64,000 bases of DNA from Paenibacillus sp. FSL K6-1330 (GTDB taxonomy: Bacteria; Bacillota; Bacilli; Paenibacillales; Paenibacillaceae), in NCBI RefSeq assembly GCF_037976825.1, contig NZ_CP150269.1, positions 4,725,501 to 4,789,500 of the forward strand, written 5' to 3'. Positions 1-9,051 of the stretch are shown here, piece after piece. Within the stretch, counting starts at the first letter, position 1; every line of letters begins with the position of its first letter. A program made the position numbers and the translations under genes. The notes under the pieces were generated by a model that saw nothing but the letters and a program-made list of their open reading frames with translations, searched no databases and was not told where the DNA came from.

Positions 1-4
1 CGTA

Positions 5-45
5 TAGAAAAACGCTAAGCCTGTCAAGATTGAAGGCTTAGCGTT
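5..45 (-). terminator. Rho-independent terminator of the ABC importer operon
   Basis: An 11-bp perfect stem (11-21 with 35-45) lies just past the stop of the ATPase gene. Read on the minus strand it is followed by a short T run (complement of 5-10). It ends the operon at 84-2903. Confidence 0.8.
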
Positions 46-83
46 ATATTCATTATCATGTTTCCCGTCTCAACGCAAGATGC

Positions 84-878
84 TTACCCAAGAACCAAAC
101 GATCGTCCGACAACTTATGGCCGCTAATCTGCTCAAATTCCCCGAGCAGCTGCGCCACCGTCAGGGATTTCTTGCGCTCTTGGTCTACATCCAGAATGAT
201 GCGTCCCTTATCCATCATAATGAGGCGATTGCCAAGACGGATGGCTTGCTCCATGTTATGCGTGACCATGAGCGTGGTAAGCTTCATGTCGCGCACGATG
301 TCATCGGTTATTCGGGTGATCAGCTCCGCACGCGCCGGATCGAGCGCTGCCGTATGCTCATCCAGCAGCAGGATTTGCGGCTGCGTAAAGGTTGCCATCA
401 GCAAGCTTAGTGCTTGACGCTCCCCTCCCGACAGCATCCCGACTTTGGCTCGGAGCCGATCCTCGAGTCCAATGCCAAGCCGCTCTAAGTGCTTGCGGAA
501 GCCCGCCCGCTTGGAGGCTGTAACGCCTATGCTGAGCCTGCGGGACTGGCCCCTACGATATGCCATCGCGAGATTCTCTTCAATGGTCATATGCGGCGCA
601 GTGCCCGCCATCGGATCCTGGAATACCCGGCCGATCCAGCGACTGCGACGAAATTCCGGCAGATGGCCGATCGAAGTGCCGTCAATGCACACTTCGCCTG
701 CATCCGGTCTCATTACCCCGGAAATGATATTCATCAGCGTGGATTTGCCTGCACCATTACTTCCGATAACCGTTACGAAATCCCCCGGATTCAAGTGAAG
801 ATTGACATCCATCAAGGCAATCTTCTCATCCACCGTTCCCGGATTAAACAGCTTGGACACATGGTTCATCTCCAGCAT
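84..878 (-). CDS. ABC importer ATP-binding protein
   Basis: Cytoplasmic ATPase subunit of a three-part importer, 264 residues. Visible motifs are Walker A GSNGAGKST near residue 39, signature LSGGERQ near 150, Walker B ILLLDEH and the H-loop VTHN. It resembles the COG1101 ATPases that pair with COG4120 permeases and COG2984 binding proteins (TrpXYZ-like systems). The start ATG overlaps the permease stop by one base (TGATG), with an AAGGAGGTG ribosome binding site inside the permease end, so the two are translationally coupled. Substrate is not readable from sequence; aromatic amino acids or related compounds are possible by family. Confidence 0.9.
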   Translation of the reverse strand: MLEMNHVSKLFNPGTVDEKIALMDVNLHLNPGDFVTVIGSNGAGKSTLMNIISGVMRPDAGEVCIDGTSIGHLPEFRRSRWIGRVFQDPMAGTAPHMTIEENLAMAYRRGQSRRLSIGVTASKRAGFRKHLERLGIGLEDRLRAKVGMLSGGERQALSLLMATFTQPQILLLDEHTAALDPARAELITRITDDIVRDMKLTTLMVTHNMEQAIRLGNRLIMMDKGRIILDVDQERKKSLTVAQLLGEFEQISGHKLSDDRLVLG

Positions 879-1798
879 CAGAGCGCACCTCCTTTGGTCT
901 TCCCTTGCGTAGCTAACAGTTCGGTTGAGCGCCTCCGTGCCTGTGAACGCTGCTTCATCGCCCGGTTGATGGTCGGAACCACGAGAGCGATAATGACGAT
1001 GATCGCGGTGATCAGTTTTAAATCTGAAGCTTCAAGCCATGGAATCTCATAGGCAGCGGCAACAACAATCCGATAAATAATCGAACCGCAGACTACAGCC
1101 AGCGTCGTCCGGAATACCGAACCGGCCCCAAGCACGGCCTCGCCAATGATAACGGACGCCAAACCGATCACAATCATACCGATACCGGAGCTAATGTCGG
1201 CAAAACTGGATTGCTGGGCAACCACTGCGCCGGATAAGGCCACCAGACCGTTTGAAATGCTGAGCCCCAGAATGGTTGTGGTGTCCGTGTTCGCACCAAA
1301 GCTGCGGATCATCCGCTTGTTGTCCCCTGTCGCGCGCAGCGCTAGACCAAGATCCGTACGGAAGAATGCATCGAGCAGCAGCTTGCCGATGATCACAATC
1401 ACTAACATAATATAAATCGGATCAATCGATCCGAAGATATTCGCTTCCTGGCTCAACGAAATATTAGGCTTACCCATAATCCTCATATTGATCGAATACA
1501 GGGCAATCATCATAATAATGCCTGAAAGCAAACCGTTGATCTTACCCTTGGTATGCAGCAGGCCTGTACAGATACCGGCTAACATACCTCCGGCAAACGC
1601 AGCCAGCGTAGCAAGCCATGGATTCACACCGTTGGTAATCAGAATCGCTGCAATCGCTGCGCCTGTCGTAAAACTTCCATCCACTGTTAAATCCGGAAAA
1701 TCCAAAATTCGGAACGTGATATATACCCCGAGTGCCATCAGCGCATACAGCAGCCCCAATTCAATCGGACCATCCAGCCTCATCACGAAATCCAGCAT
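878..1798 (-). CDS. ABC importer permease
   Basis: Integral membrane permease of 306 residues with about eight or nine hydrophobic segments, of the branched-chain-permease superfamily (COG4120 type). It should form the membrane channel fed by the lipoprotein encoded upstream and powered by the ATPase encoded downstream. GGAGG stands eight bases before the ATG. A strong hairpin separates it from the binding-protein gene, a common way to let more binding protein than permease be made. Substrate unknown. Confidence 0.88.
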   Translation of the reverse strand: MLDFVMRLDGPIELGLLYALMALGVYITFRILDFPDLTVDGSFTTGAAIAAILITNGVNPWLATLAAFAGGMLAGICTGLLHTKGKINGLLSGIIMMIALYSINMRIMGKPNISLSQEANIFGSIDPIYIMLVIVIIGKLLLDAFFRTDLGLALRATGDNKRMIRSFGANTDTTTILGLSISNGLVALSGAVVAQQSSFADISSGIGMIVIGLASVIIGEAVLGAGSVFRTTLAVVCGSIIYRIVVAAAYEIPWLEASDLKLITAIIVIIALVVPTINRAMKQRSQARRRSTELLATQGKTKGGAL

Positions 1799-1825
1799 GT
1801 CATTGACCTCCTTAAGGATTAAGAA

Positions 1826-1857
1826 GTAAGGCGCGGGCTGTTATCTCCGCGCCTTAC
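1826..1857 (-). promoter_or_regulatory. Intergenic hairpin between binding-protein and permease genes
   Basis: Perfect 11-bp inverted repeat (1826-1836 with 1847-1857) between the two genes, without a clear T run on the minus strand. Likely an mRNA-stabilising or partial-termination structure favouring expression of the binding protein. Confidence 0.6.
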
Positions 1858-1859
1858 AG

Positions 1860-2903
1860 TTACTCGATGATGTTGTTATCCGGGTCTTTGACTTCCTGTT
1901 TCATGGCGTCGGTCACTTCAATACCATAGTCAGCCGCAACCTTCGTGTTCAAGATCAGATCCAGCTTATCCGGCTTCGTCACTTCCATGTCCGCCGGATT
2001 TTTGCCGTTTTTCAGGATCTCTACAGCCATCTGTCCAACCTGATAGCCGTGGTCGTAATACTTAAATCCGACGGTTGCAAAAGCCCCCTTCTCCACCGTA
2101 TCGCGGTCGCTGGAGAAGAACGGAATTTTATTCTTTTGTGCCGTTTGGATAATCGCGTCAACGCCGCTGACCACAACGTTATCCAACGTGATATAGTAAG
2201 CATCTACCTTGCCGACTAACGATTCCGCGGCCTGTTTCACTTCGGATGTGTTCGTTACAGCCGCCTTAACCAGCTCGATGCCATGCTCGGCGAGCGCCTC
2301 TTCAGCCGTCTTTGCCATAACCACTGCATTGGCTTCCCCTTCATTAATGACAAGGCCGATCTTCTTCACATTCGGGAAGTTGGTGCTGATGAAATCCATC
2401 AGCTGTTTAGCTGCCTCCGGGTTGGTATCCGATGCACCGGTGACGTTGCCACCTGGCTTCTGCAAGTCGCTTACCAGCTTTGCGTCAACCGGATCGGTCA
2501 CCGCTGCGAACAGTACCGGCTTTTCCTTTACGTTCTCTGCCACTGCCTGCGCGGACGGGGTGGCGATAGCGACCACCAGATCCGATTTCGTATCCTTCAG
2601 CTTCTGGCCGATCGACAGGTTGTTCGCTTGATCGCCTTGCGCATTGTTGTAATCGATTTTAAGCGTGTTGTCTTCCTCGGAAATTCCGGCTTCCTTCAAA
2701 GCCGCCAGAATGCCTTCCCGCGTTGCATCCAAGGATGGATGCTCTACGATCTGCGAAATAGCGATGCTATAGGTTTTCTTCTCCGCTTCTCCGCCGCTGC
2801 CCGTTTGAGTCGTACCGCCGCCTTCCGGCTTGTCCCCGCATCCTACCGCTGTAACCAGCAGTGCGGAGAGTGTAAGTGATAACCACATTTTTCTCTTCAT
2901 CAT
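1860..2903 (-). CDS. ABC importer substrate-binding lipoprotein
   Basis: Extracellular lipoprotein of about 347 residues from the COG2984 (ABC_sub_bind, TrpX-like) family. A basic, hydrophobic N-terminus ends in a lipobox ending AVGC, followed by a Gly/Ser/Thr-rich linker, and then a two-lobed periplasmic-binding fold (ISQIVEHPSLDATREGI, VAIATPSAQAV, GLVINEGEANA). An in-frame ATG exists 30 bases upstream, but GAGAGGGGA lies directly before the ATGATG pair at 2903, so the shorter start is preferred. First gene of the importer operon. No T-box or other amino-acid-sensing leader was seen upstream. Confidence 0.88.
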   Translation of the reverse strand: MMKRKMWLSLTLSALLVTAVGCGDKPEGGGTTQTGSGGEAEKKTYSIAISQIVEHPSLDATREGILAALKEAGISEEDNTLKIDYNNAQGDQANNLSIGQKLKDTKSDLVVAIATPSAQAVAENVKEKPVLFAAVTDPVDAKLVSDLQKPGGNVTGASDTNPEAAKQLMDFISTNFPNVKKIGLVINEGEANAVVMAKTAEEALAEHGIELVKAAVTNTSEVKQAAESLVGKVDAYYITLDNVVVSGVDAIIQTAQKNKIPFFSSDRDTVEKGAFATVGFKYYDHGYQVGQMAVEILKNGKNPADMEVTKPDKLDLILNTKVAADYGIEVTDAMKQEVKDPDNNIIE

Positions 2904-3103
2904 GATTCCCCTCTCATTTGTTAACCGCTTCAATAATTTTCTACATAAAGCGACAACGCTTCCCCGCTTTCATAGACGAAAGCATTAAAGTCAAAAAATA
3001 AGTCGTTCCTATTGAACAACGGTCTATTATGAACATTTTATATGTACCCAATTGTTTTCGTCAATCAAGATTTTATAAAGCATGTAATGGTTTACATAAA
3101 GAA

Positions 3104-3137
3104 CATCCCCGGACGTTACAAGCTTCCGGGGATGTCA
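3104..3137 (-). terminator. Terminator of the SGNH hydrolase gene
   Basis: GC-rich inverted repeat with a GACATCCCCGGA type stem, 45 bases beyond the hydrolase stop codon on the minus strand. The T tract after it is short, so efficiency is uncertain. Confidence 0.6.
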
Positions 3138-3181
3138 ACTAAACGAAATATTATTTATATAGTAGAAAAAATCCGGAGCGT

Positions 3182-3820
3182 CTACAAAATGGACCGGCCC
3201 TGCATCGTCGCTAGCCACGCTTCTGCCATGAGCGCATGACCTGCGGGGGAAGGATGAACACCGTCAGATGCCCAATAACTCATCTCTATCTTGGAGCTGG
3301 CTGCAGCAAAAATGCCGTCGAGCGGAACGTACAGCGTCTCAAATTCTCGCGATAATTCGCGAACGGCCTGAATTTTGGGATCCAGATCCTCCCGCCATTC
3401 CTTCTTGGCTTCCGTAACAGGCAGCAAGAACGGCTCCATGAGAATAAAATTCGCGCCGGTTAACTCGCGGGTTTGGATAAGCAGCTCACGATACCCCTCA
3501 TAGTAGGCTTCCACGGACGTTGCTTCACCACGGTTATACTTCCTGCCGGTCTCATTAATACCGACCAGGATGGATACCCATGTCGGATCCAGGTCAATAC
3601 AGTCTTCCTCCCAGCGCCCCCGCAGATCGACAACCCGATTACCGCTGATTCCGCGGTTTACAAAACGCAGCCTTTTCAAAGGCAGCTCCATACCAAGCCG
3701 GGCAGCAGCCATCAGCGCATATCCATGCCCCAAACTGTCCGACTCCTCGTAATTTCGCCCGCAATCGGTAATACTGTCGCCTTGAAACAATACGAGTGCA
3801 TTTTGCTCGATATGTACCAT
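3182..3820 (-). CDS. SGNH/GDSL-family hydrolase
   Basis: Probable esterase or deacetylase of 212 residues. Block I GDSIT carries the nucleophile Ser (about residue 16), block II has the Gly in NRGISGN, block III appears as GINE where GxND is usual, and block V DGVHP carries the catalytic Asp and His near the C-terminus. There is no signal peptide, so it is probably cytoplasmic. An upstream in-frame TTG (3838) exists, but GGAGG overlaps it, so the ATG at 3820 is chosen. Such proteins act on acylated sugars, lipids or cell-wall fragments; the substrate here is unknown. Stand-alone gene. Confidence 0.82.
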   Translation of the reverse strand: MVHIEQNALVLFQGDSITDCGRNYEESDSLGHGYALMAAARLGMELPLKRLRFVNRGISGNRVVDLRGRWEEDCIDLDPTWVSILVGINETGRKYNRGEATSVEAYYEGYRELLIQTRELTGANFILMEPFLLPVTEAKKEWREDLDPKIQAVRELSREFETLYVPLDGIFAAASSKIEMSYWASDGVHPSPAGHALMAEAWLATMQGRSIL

Positions 3821-4021
3821 GCTGTTCAACGCCTCCAATAATTGAAAGTGTTCTCAAGCTCACCCCTTCATCATAACCGCTTTCCTGCAATCGTGAAACC
3901 CCTTAAATTCACATATCATGGGAAACTTTCTATACATTTAAGTTGACTATGTGGAGTGAATTCACTACAATTCTATAGGTACACGTATGGCTGAATATAT
4001 AAAAGAACAGGTGATTAAATC

Positions 4022-4927
4022 ATGTCAGAGCAACAGAAGTATCAGATCCTTCTCTATTATAAATTTGTTCAAATCCCGGACCCTGAAGCGTTCAAAGACG
4101 AGCATCTGCAATACTGCAAAGATCTTGGACTCAAAGGACGTATCCTGGTTGCCTCCGAAGGCATCAATGGTACGGTATCCGGTACGATTGAACAGACTGA
4201 ACAATATATGCAGGATATGCACGCCAACCCGCTCTTTGCGGACATGGTGTTTAAGATTGACCCTTCCGAAGGGCACGCATTCAAGAAGATGTTTGTCCGT
4301 CACCGCGAGGAACTCGTTACCTTCCGGGTGGAGGATGAGCTCGACCCTAATGAGATCAGCGGAACCCGCTTAGCGCCTCAAGAATTCTATGAATACTTGC
4401 AGCGTGATGATGTAATCGTCATCGACGGACGGAATGACTACGAATACGATATTGGTCATTTCCGCAATGCGATACGTCCAGAGGTTCAATCCTTCCGTGA
4501 GTTTCCGGATTGGATTCGCGAGAACCTGAGCGAGCATAAGGACAAAACCATCCTGACTTACTGCACAGGGGGCATTCGATGCGAGAAGCTGACCGGCTTC
4601 ATGCTTAAGGAAGGCTTTAAGGACGTTGCCCAGCTGGAGGGCGGCATTGTCACCTACGGTAAAGACCCTGAAGTAAAAGGCCGTCTGTTCGACGGGAAAT
4701 GTTATGTATTTGATGAGCGTATTGCTGTACCGATCAATCAAACGGACGAGGATGTCATCGTTGGTAAATGCCACCATTGCGGAAAGCCCGAAGATCGGTA
4801 TATCAACTGCGATAATGACGCTTGCCACCTGCAGCATGTATGCTGCGAAGAGTGCGAGGAGCTTCATCATGGCTGCTGCTCTGCAGAGTGTGAAGAGATT
4901 GTTGCTGCAAGCCACAATGCTTCCTGA
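4022..4927 (+). CDS. trhO: tRNA uridine(34) hydroxylase TrhO (rhodanese-domain protein)
   Basis: Cytoplasmic enzyme of 301 residues that hydroxylates U34 in certain tRNAs, the first step towards mo5U/cmo5U-type wobble modification. An acylphosphatase-like N-terminal domain (residues 1-95) precedes a rhodanese domain with the catalytic loop CTGGIRCEK (Cys181 and Cys187). The C-terminus is Cys-rich ([23 protein letters not shown]), typical of the Bacillota members and probably metal-binding. Monocistronic, with a strong bidirectional terminator behind it. Confidence 0.93.
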   Translation: MSEQQKYQILLYYKFVQIPDPEAFKDEHLQYCKDLGLKGRILVASEGINGTVSGTIEQTEQYMQDMHANPLFADMVFKIDPSEGHAFKKMFVRHREELVTFRVEDELDPNEISGTRLAPQEFYEYLQRDDVIVIDGRNDYEYDIGHFRNAIRPEVQSFREFPDWIRENLSEHKDKTILTYCTGGIRCEKLTGFMLKEGFKDVAQLEGGIVTYGKDPEVKGRLFDGKCYVFDERIAVPINQTDEDVIVGKCHHCGKPEDRYINCDNDACHLQHVCCEECEELHHGCCSAECEEIVAASHNAS

Positions 4928-4962
4928 GCGAAACCCAGCCATAAATAGTTATAACTAAAGGA

Positions 4963-4999
4963 AAGGGCAAGGTGCGATTCACTCGCACCTTGCCCTTTT
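4963..4999. terminator. Bidirectional terminator between trhO and the DUF1450 gene
   Basis: Long perfect stem (AAGGGCAAGGTGCGA with its complement, loop TTCAC) with A and T tracts on either side, lying between two converging genes. Confidence 0.85.
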
Positions 5000-5029
5000 A
5001 CTATACGATCTCGTCTGCATTCAGACGTA

Positions 5030-5284
5030 TTAAATATCATGGAAAACAGCCAGTTCAGCTTCGATAGCAGCTTTGATCTTCTCGACGCATTCTTCCGTCG
5101 TTGCCGCGAATACACGTTTACCATTCACCAGTGCATATGGCCGCAGCTTGCACAGACCGCAAAGATTCATGCAATCGGCCCGCAGGACAGCGATTTCGGG
5201 ATACAATTCCTCAAGATGCTCAAGTTCCAAAGCACTCATCAAGTTGCTGTCGCATATTTCCACAACAACAATCCCCATCCCCAT
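5030..5284 (-). CDS. DUF1450 family protein (YuzB-like)
   Basis: Small protein of about 84 residues with the family hallmark VxICxSN...L near the start and a CMNLCGLC cysteine cluster followed by PYALVNGKRV. YuzB-type proteins have a thioredoxin-like or ferredoxin-like fold; their function is unknown. Several in-frame ATGs (5290, 5284, 5278) are possible; the one at 5284 has GGTGATGAAG before it and is chosen with low certainty. Monocistronic. Confidence 0.75.
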   Translation of the reverse strand: MGMGIVVVEICDSNLMSALELEHLEELYPEIAVLRADCMNLCGLCKLRPYALVNGKRVFAATTEECVEKIKAAIEAELAVFHDI

Positions 5285-5369
5285 CTTCATCACCACTATT
5301 CCATTTGACAATACGTTCATTCATTATGAGGAAAATGCCCGGTTTTGTCAAATCGGTCTTTGTTGAAGG

Positions 5370-6161
5370 TTAGTGAATGAGGGATTCCGCTCCGTCGATA
5401 TAAATTTCAGTGCCGGTGATATGGGAAGCATCATCGGATGCAAGAAATGCTACAAGCTGGGCAACCTGTGAAGGCTGTCCCGGTCCGTCCGCCAATGGCT
5501 GATCACCTTCCGGATATTCAATCGGGATCGTCACCTCGTCGAGCTCTGGCTTCTCGATGGTGCTCTCATCAATGTTGGTTGAAATCGCGCCGGGACAAAT
5601 GGCATTTACCCGAATTTTATAACGTGCGAGCTCCAGAGCCGCCATCTTCATGAAAGCAACCTGTCCGGCCTTCGTGGTGCTGTATGCTGAGAACCCAAAG
5701 CCGGTAAACACCCGGTTACCGTTGATGGAGCTGGTAATGATGATGCTGCCTCCATGCTCCTTCAAATAGGGAATCGCGTATTTTACCGTGGCAAACGTTC
5801 CTCTTAAATTGGTATTGATCGTAGCATCCCATTCATCAAGCTCCATGATCTCGATCGGAGCCTTGGTCCCATTGATGCCGGCGTTGGCAAACACGATGTC
5901 CATCTTTCCCCACTTCTCGGCAGCTTGGCTGAAGCAATCCTTCAGCGATTCCGCTTTGGAAATATCACAGTTGCCGGTCAGCGCTTCGCCTCCGCCTTGC
6001 TCAATCGCTTGCTTCACCTTCTCCACGCGTTCACGATCAATATCGATCAACAGCAGTTTAGCTCCTTGCTCCGCCAAAAGAAGGGCTGCGGCCTGGCCGA
6101 TTCCGGAACCAGCACCGGTAACGATGGCTACTTTACCATCCAAACGTTGATTTGTTGACAT
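5370..6161 (-). CDS. SDR-family NAD(P)-dependent oxidoreductase, copy 1
   Basis: Classical short-chain dehydrogenase of 263 residues. The nucleotide-binding motif TGAGSGIG follows a beta strand, NAG is present (FANAGING), and the catalytic Ser (ITSSING) and YSTTK (Tyr and Lys) are in place. The C-terminal sequence GTEIYIDGAESLI is shared with a second SDR at 45223-46020; the two are clear paralogues with the same unusual insert around STNID...PIEYPEG. Asp after the second strand (LIDID) suggests NAD rather than NADP. Substrate unknown. ATG at 6161 is preferred over GTG at 6167 because GGAGG lies too close to the latter. Confidence 0.85.
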   Translation of the reverse strand: MSTNQRLDGKVAIVTGAGSGIGQAAALLLAEQGAKLLLIDIDRERVEKVKQAIEQGGGEALTGNCDISKAESLKDCFSQAAEKWGKMDIVFANAGINGTKAPIEIMELDEWDATINTNLRGTFATVKYAIPYLKEHGGSIIITSSINGNRVFTGFGFSAYSTTKAGQVAFMKMAALELARYKIRVNAICPGAISTNIDESTIEKPELDEVTIPIEYPEGDQPLADGPGQPSQVAQLVAFLASDDASHITGTEIYIDGAESLIH

Positions 6162-6233
6162 TGCCACAACCTCCTCGTTTAAGTTTTCCTGATTATAGAT
6201 AACCCAACGAGTCGGTATCTGAATCTTGGCTGT

Positions 6234-7316
6234 CTAAAGCTGGAACACCGCTGGTTTTACACATACCGGTTTGGATTGCGAGACGGTATATCCCGTAAAG
6301 GCAAGCTTGCCGTCTTCCGGATTCACATCAAACAATACAAGATTATTGCCGTCTCTATTGGCGACAACCAGGAACTTGCCCCCAGGCATCAGCGTAAAAT
6401 GACGCGGGTGTCCGCCTTCTGTCGAAATATATTGAACCGGACTTAAGCGACCGGTATCTTCATGCACGGAAAATACGAAAATGCTGTCATGTCCGCGGTT
6501 AGACCCGTATACCGTTTTTCCATCCGCCGACACGGCAATCTCGGCGCAGTAACTCTCCCCGTCAAAATCCGCAGGCAGTGTCGATATCGTCTCCAGTATT
6601 TCTAAACGCCCCTCGTTCGGGATGTAGCGAAGCACCGTGACACTGGAATTCAACTCGTTGATGACATAAGCGTATGCACCGCTTGGGTGGAACGCTAAAT
6701 GACGGGGGCCTACGCCTGCTTCCAACTGGGTTTCGCCATGAAAGCTCAATTCTTGGGTATTCTCATTTACCGTGTAAGCGAGAATTTTGTCCAGTCCCAA
6801 GTCCTGTACGAACACGAATCTACCATCTGGACTGTAAAATGCCGAATGCGCTCTGGATTGCTGATCTTCCCGTACAGAAACGAGATCCGCGTGTTTCTTC
6901 TCATCCAGAAGTTCACCGGCTTGTCCATCCGTACCGATTGCATGAAGGCCTACCAAACCTCCATGATAACTCGAGACAATCAGATACTTGCTCGCTTCAT
7001 CTCGCTGGATATGACAAGTCGAGCTGCTCACACTGCGAACACGGTTCCGTTCGGTCAGCTTGCCGGCCATAGGGTCAATCTCAAAGCTGATGACCTCGCC
7101 AGTCTTTCCGCCTTCCTCTGTAATTTCGCCAATGGCATATAAACGTCTAGCTTCCGGGTCTACGTTCAGAAAGGTCGGATTCTTAATGCCGGATACCTCA
7201 TCAAGCAGCTTCAGTTCGCCGCTATCCCCGTTAAATTCATATACGCATACTCCGCTTTGGTTGTCTTCCGCATACGCACCTGTAAACAGCAGCGTACGCT
7301 GTGATGGATTCGCCAT
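6234..7316 (-). CDS. Lactonase-family beta-propeller protein (6-phosphogluconolactonase-like)
   Basis: About 360 residues with seven repeated propeller blades (repeats such as GKFLVVANRDGNNL, GAYAYVINELNSS, GRFVFVQDLGLDK). Matches the Lactonase family that includes Pgl/YkgB and muconate cycloisomerase-like proteins. In the pentose phosphate pathway such enzymes hydrolyse 6-phosphogluconolactone, but the family is broad, so the substrate is an inference. The AGGAGAG Shine-Dalgarno lies inside the longer open frame, so the ATG at 7316 is used. Monocistronic. Confidence 0.82.
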   Translation of the reverse strand: MANPSQRTLLFTGAYAEDNQSGVCVYEFNGDSGELKLLDEVSGIKNPTFLNVDPEARRLYAIGEITEEGGKTGEVISFEIDPMAGKLTERNRVRSVSSSTCHIQRDEASKYLIVSSYHGGLVGLHAIGTDGQAGELLDEKKHADLVSVREDQQSRAHSAFYSPDGRFVFVQDLGLDKILAYTVNENTQELSFHGETQLEAGVGPRHLAFHPSGAYAYVINELNSSVTVLRYIPNEGRLEILETISTLPADFDGESYCAEIAVSADGKTVYGSNRGHDSIFVFSVHEDTGRLSPVQYISTEGGHPRHFTLMPGGKFLVVANRDGNNLVLFDVNPEDGKLAFTGYTVSQSKPVCVKPAVFQL

Positions 7317-7489
7317 AATGTCTATCTCTCCTCTCATTTATCTATACTTATCATGTTTTATGTAGTGTACTTTCAGTTACCATGTTAACTTCAACCCCAA
7401 TGAAAATCAAATGACTTGACGTCTGATGTCTGTTTGTCTTTTGTCATACCGGGTATGTATGTATTATATCGACTGAAGGAGGTATTCCC

Positions 7490-7657
7490 ATGAAACAACC
7501 GAACAGCGAGGAAGTACGCAATCAGCAGGACACGGAGAATGACTCTCAGGAACAAAGGGACAAAGTGAAGAAACATCAGGATGTGGAGCCTCAGGCTGAG
7601 AATTGGAACCCTCGGGATCTTCCGGATCCAAACGATAACCATAAATCAAAATCATAA
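7490..7657 (+). CDS. Small hydrophilic protein, 55 residues
   Basis: Open frame with a perfect GAAGGAGG site eight bases before the ATG. The product is very polar (Gln, Asp, Glu, Lys-rich, ending in NHKSKS), without hydrophobic segments or cysteine, so it is probably disordered and cytoplasmic. It is too hydrophilic to be a toxin or membrane peptide. A strong hairpin follows 13 bases after the stop. Not recognised; such proteins are common in spore formers, but there is no direct evidence of a spore role. Confidence 0.6.
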   Translation: MKQPNSEEVRNQQDTENDSQEQRDKVKKHQDVEPQAENWNPRDLPDPNDNHKSKS

Positions 7658-7669
7658 TCGCTTATATAA

Positions 7670-7701
7670 GAAGGCCGCATGGCAATGTCCATGCGGCCTT
7701 C
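7670..7701 (+). terminator. Terminator-like palindrome, copy A
   Basis: 13-bp perfect stem GAAGGCCGCATGG with loop CAAT. Nearly the same palindrome recurs at 9535-9566, so the two frame the accessory patch between them. Not followed by an immediate T run here. Confidence 0.65.
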
Positions 7702-7867
7702 AGGCTGTCGAGACCCCCCTGTTTTTTGCAGGTGGTAAGTTTTTCCTTAATAGTCTCAAAACTAGGGGCCTCAGATCGTATTAAATCTATTATTGTATTA
7801 AAAGATGAGTTTCCCCCATATAAAAAATCAAGTGTCGAAAAGTCCCCTAGACTTTCTCGAAACTCTG

Positions 7868-7891
7868 AAGACAGTCACTAAAGACTGTCTT
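7868..7891. terminator. Hairpin beyond the small membrane peptide gene
   Basis: Perfect 9-bp inverted repeat AAGACAGTC/GACTGTCTT, 37 bases past the stop of the minus-strand gene 7928-8020. A T tract is weak. Confidence 0.4.
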
Positions 7892-7927
7892 ATTAGTCTA
7901 TAAAACTTTCAGCCTAATTATATAGGA

Positions 7928-8020
7928 TTAGCTAGCTGTGGCAAGAAAGTAGATAATAATAAACAAAGCAACAACTCCTAAGATAATCCACAAAGCTTTA
8001 TTGTTCTTCATTTCACCCAT
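7928..8020 (-). CDS. Small single-span membrane peptide, 30 residues
   Basis: GGAGGA stands four bases before the ATG at 8020. The product starts MGEMKNNK, then has one strongly hydrophobic helix of about 20 residues (WIILGVVALFIIIYFLA) and a tiny polar tail. The layout (short basic N-terminus, single span) fits small membrane regulators or type I toxin-like peptides. No antisense RNA or partner is evident. An internal ATG nine bases downstream is an alternative start. Function unknown. Confidence 0.5.
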   Translation of the reverse strand: MGEMKNNKALWIILGVVALFIIIYFLATAS

Positions 8021-8128
8021 CAACTCCTCCACGCAAAATATTAAAATGTTTGAATTCAACAAATCAAAGGTAATATATCCCATAAAGGCGCCAGCATATA
8101 ACATATATACCCATAGGAGGACAGATTT

Positions 8129-8887
8129 ATGAGACTTGGTTCAAAATTCATAAAAAATATATTGGCAGTAGTTGTTTTTTTATCTATAGGTTCATCATTA
8201 GCACACGCTGAATCTTATGAGGATAAAGACTTTCTTACGCCAGCGAGCTATGTCGAATTTTTAAACCAACAAATTGAGACCGGAGATACTGCTGCAAAAG
8301 AAGTCTTAGAAAAGTTTATGGATCTTGATGCAGCAAGTCAAGAGGCCTTCGTAAAATTTTTAACGAGTGATCAATATGGAGAGTCGCTTGAATTATCCGG
8401 AATTAATGGCGACGACGTAAAGAAAAGTTATGTGATTGATGGTGTTGTAGTGCCTGTAACGGTCGAAAACGAAGCTGTAGTTACGGCATCAGAGAATGGA
8501 AATGTAAGTACACTTGCTAATACACGAGCATCGGCAAGCCGTTCCACCAAACTTTCGGTATTTGGTATTGAGGTATCCACACTAACACTAACTGTTAGTT
8601 GGGAACATAATGGTAGTGTAGCAACTAAACCACTACAAGTGTCCTATGCACATGCAAATAGTAATCCAGCATGGATAATTACCGAGCAATCAAGTAATAA
8701 CCCAGGTTATATAAGTGAAGGTTATTATTATGGATCAGGTACTTGGAGGATGAGTGCAACTGGTACCATTGGTGCTTTGAGTTCTACGCTTGGTTTAAAT
8801 ATTAAGGCATCTACTCCACTTCATAGATACTATAACTTCACCTCTTCTCATCCAAATATGAACAATGTACCTTGGACAAAGTTTTAA
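8129..8887 (+). CDS. Orphan secreted protein, 252 residues
   Basis: The N-terminus is a typical Sec signal peptide (basic MRLGSKFIKN, hydrophobic ILAVVVFLSIG, cleavage probably after AHA). The mature part has an acidic helical segment (residues 30-95), then a Ser/Thr/Asn-rich, strand-prone C-terminal region of about 120 residues with alternating hydrophobic and polar positions and aromatic pairs (YYYGSGTW). No cysteine after the signal and no enzyme motif. AGGAGG lies seven to eight bases before the ATG. Base composition is more AT-rich than its neighbours, and it sits between IS debris and tiny genes, so horizontal origin is likely. Not recognised. Confidence 0.7.
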   Translation: MRLGSKFIKNILAVVVFLSIGSSLAHAESYEDKDFLTPASYVEFLNQQIETGDTAAKEVLEKFMDLDAASQEAFVKFLTSDQYGESLELSGINGDDVKKSYVIDGVVVPVTVENEAVVTASENGNVSTLANTRASASRSTKLSVFGIEVSTLTLTVSWEHNGSVATKPLQVSYAHANSNPAWIITEQSSNNPGYISEGYYYGSGTWRMSATGTIGALSSTLGLNIKASTPLHRYYNFTSSHPNMNNVPWTKF

Positions 8888-9051
8888 CGGGTGCCACTTA
8901 GTCTGTTTCAAAGATCGAAATTGAGGCTGGCGCTCTACAACTTCTAGCGAAGGATATTTCCTGCATGTGTGTGCAAATACCCTTCGTCTTATAAAATAAA
9001 AGTAATCAAACTAATTAGATAAAACGAAATTAATGATTAACTAAGTCCATG

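Noticed and set aside
489..1052. Long plus-strand open frame opposite the ABC ATPase and permease genes
   Set aside because: Shadow of the real minus-strand genes: no ribosome binding site, no family features, whereas the opposite strand has Walker and signature motifs.
3030..3050. TATGTACCCAAT as a possible Ter site for the Rtp homologue
   Set aside because: Only the core octamer half resembles the B. subtilis Ter site; the other arm does not match and a chance match is likely.
2934..3060. T-box or tryptophan-type leader before the importer operon
   Set aside because: No specifier loop, T-box sequence or terminator/antiterminator pair could be found, although the importer resembles TrpXYZ systems.
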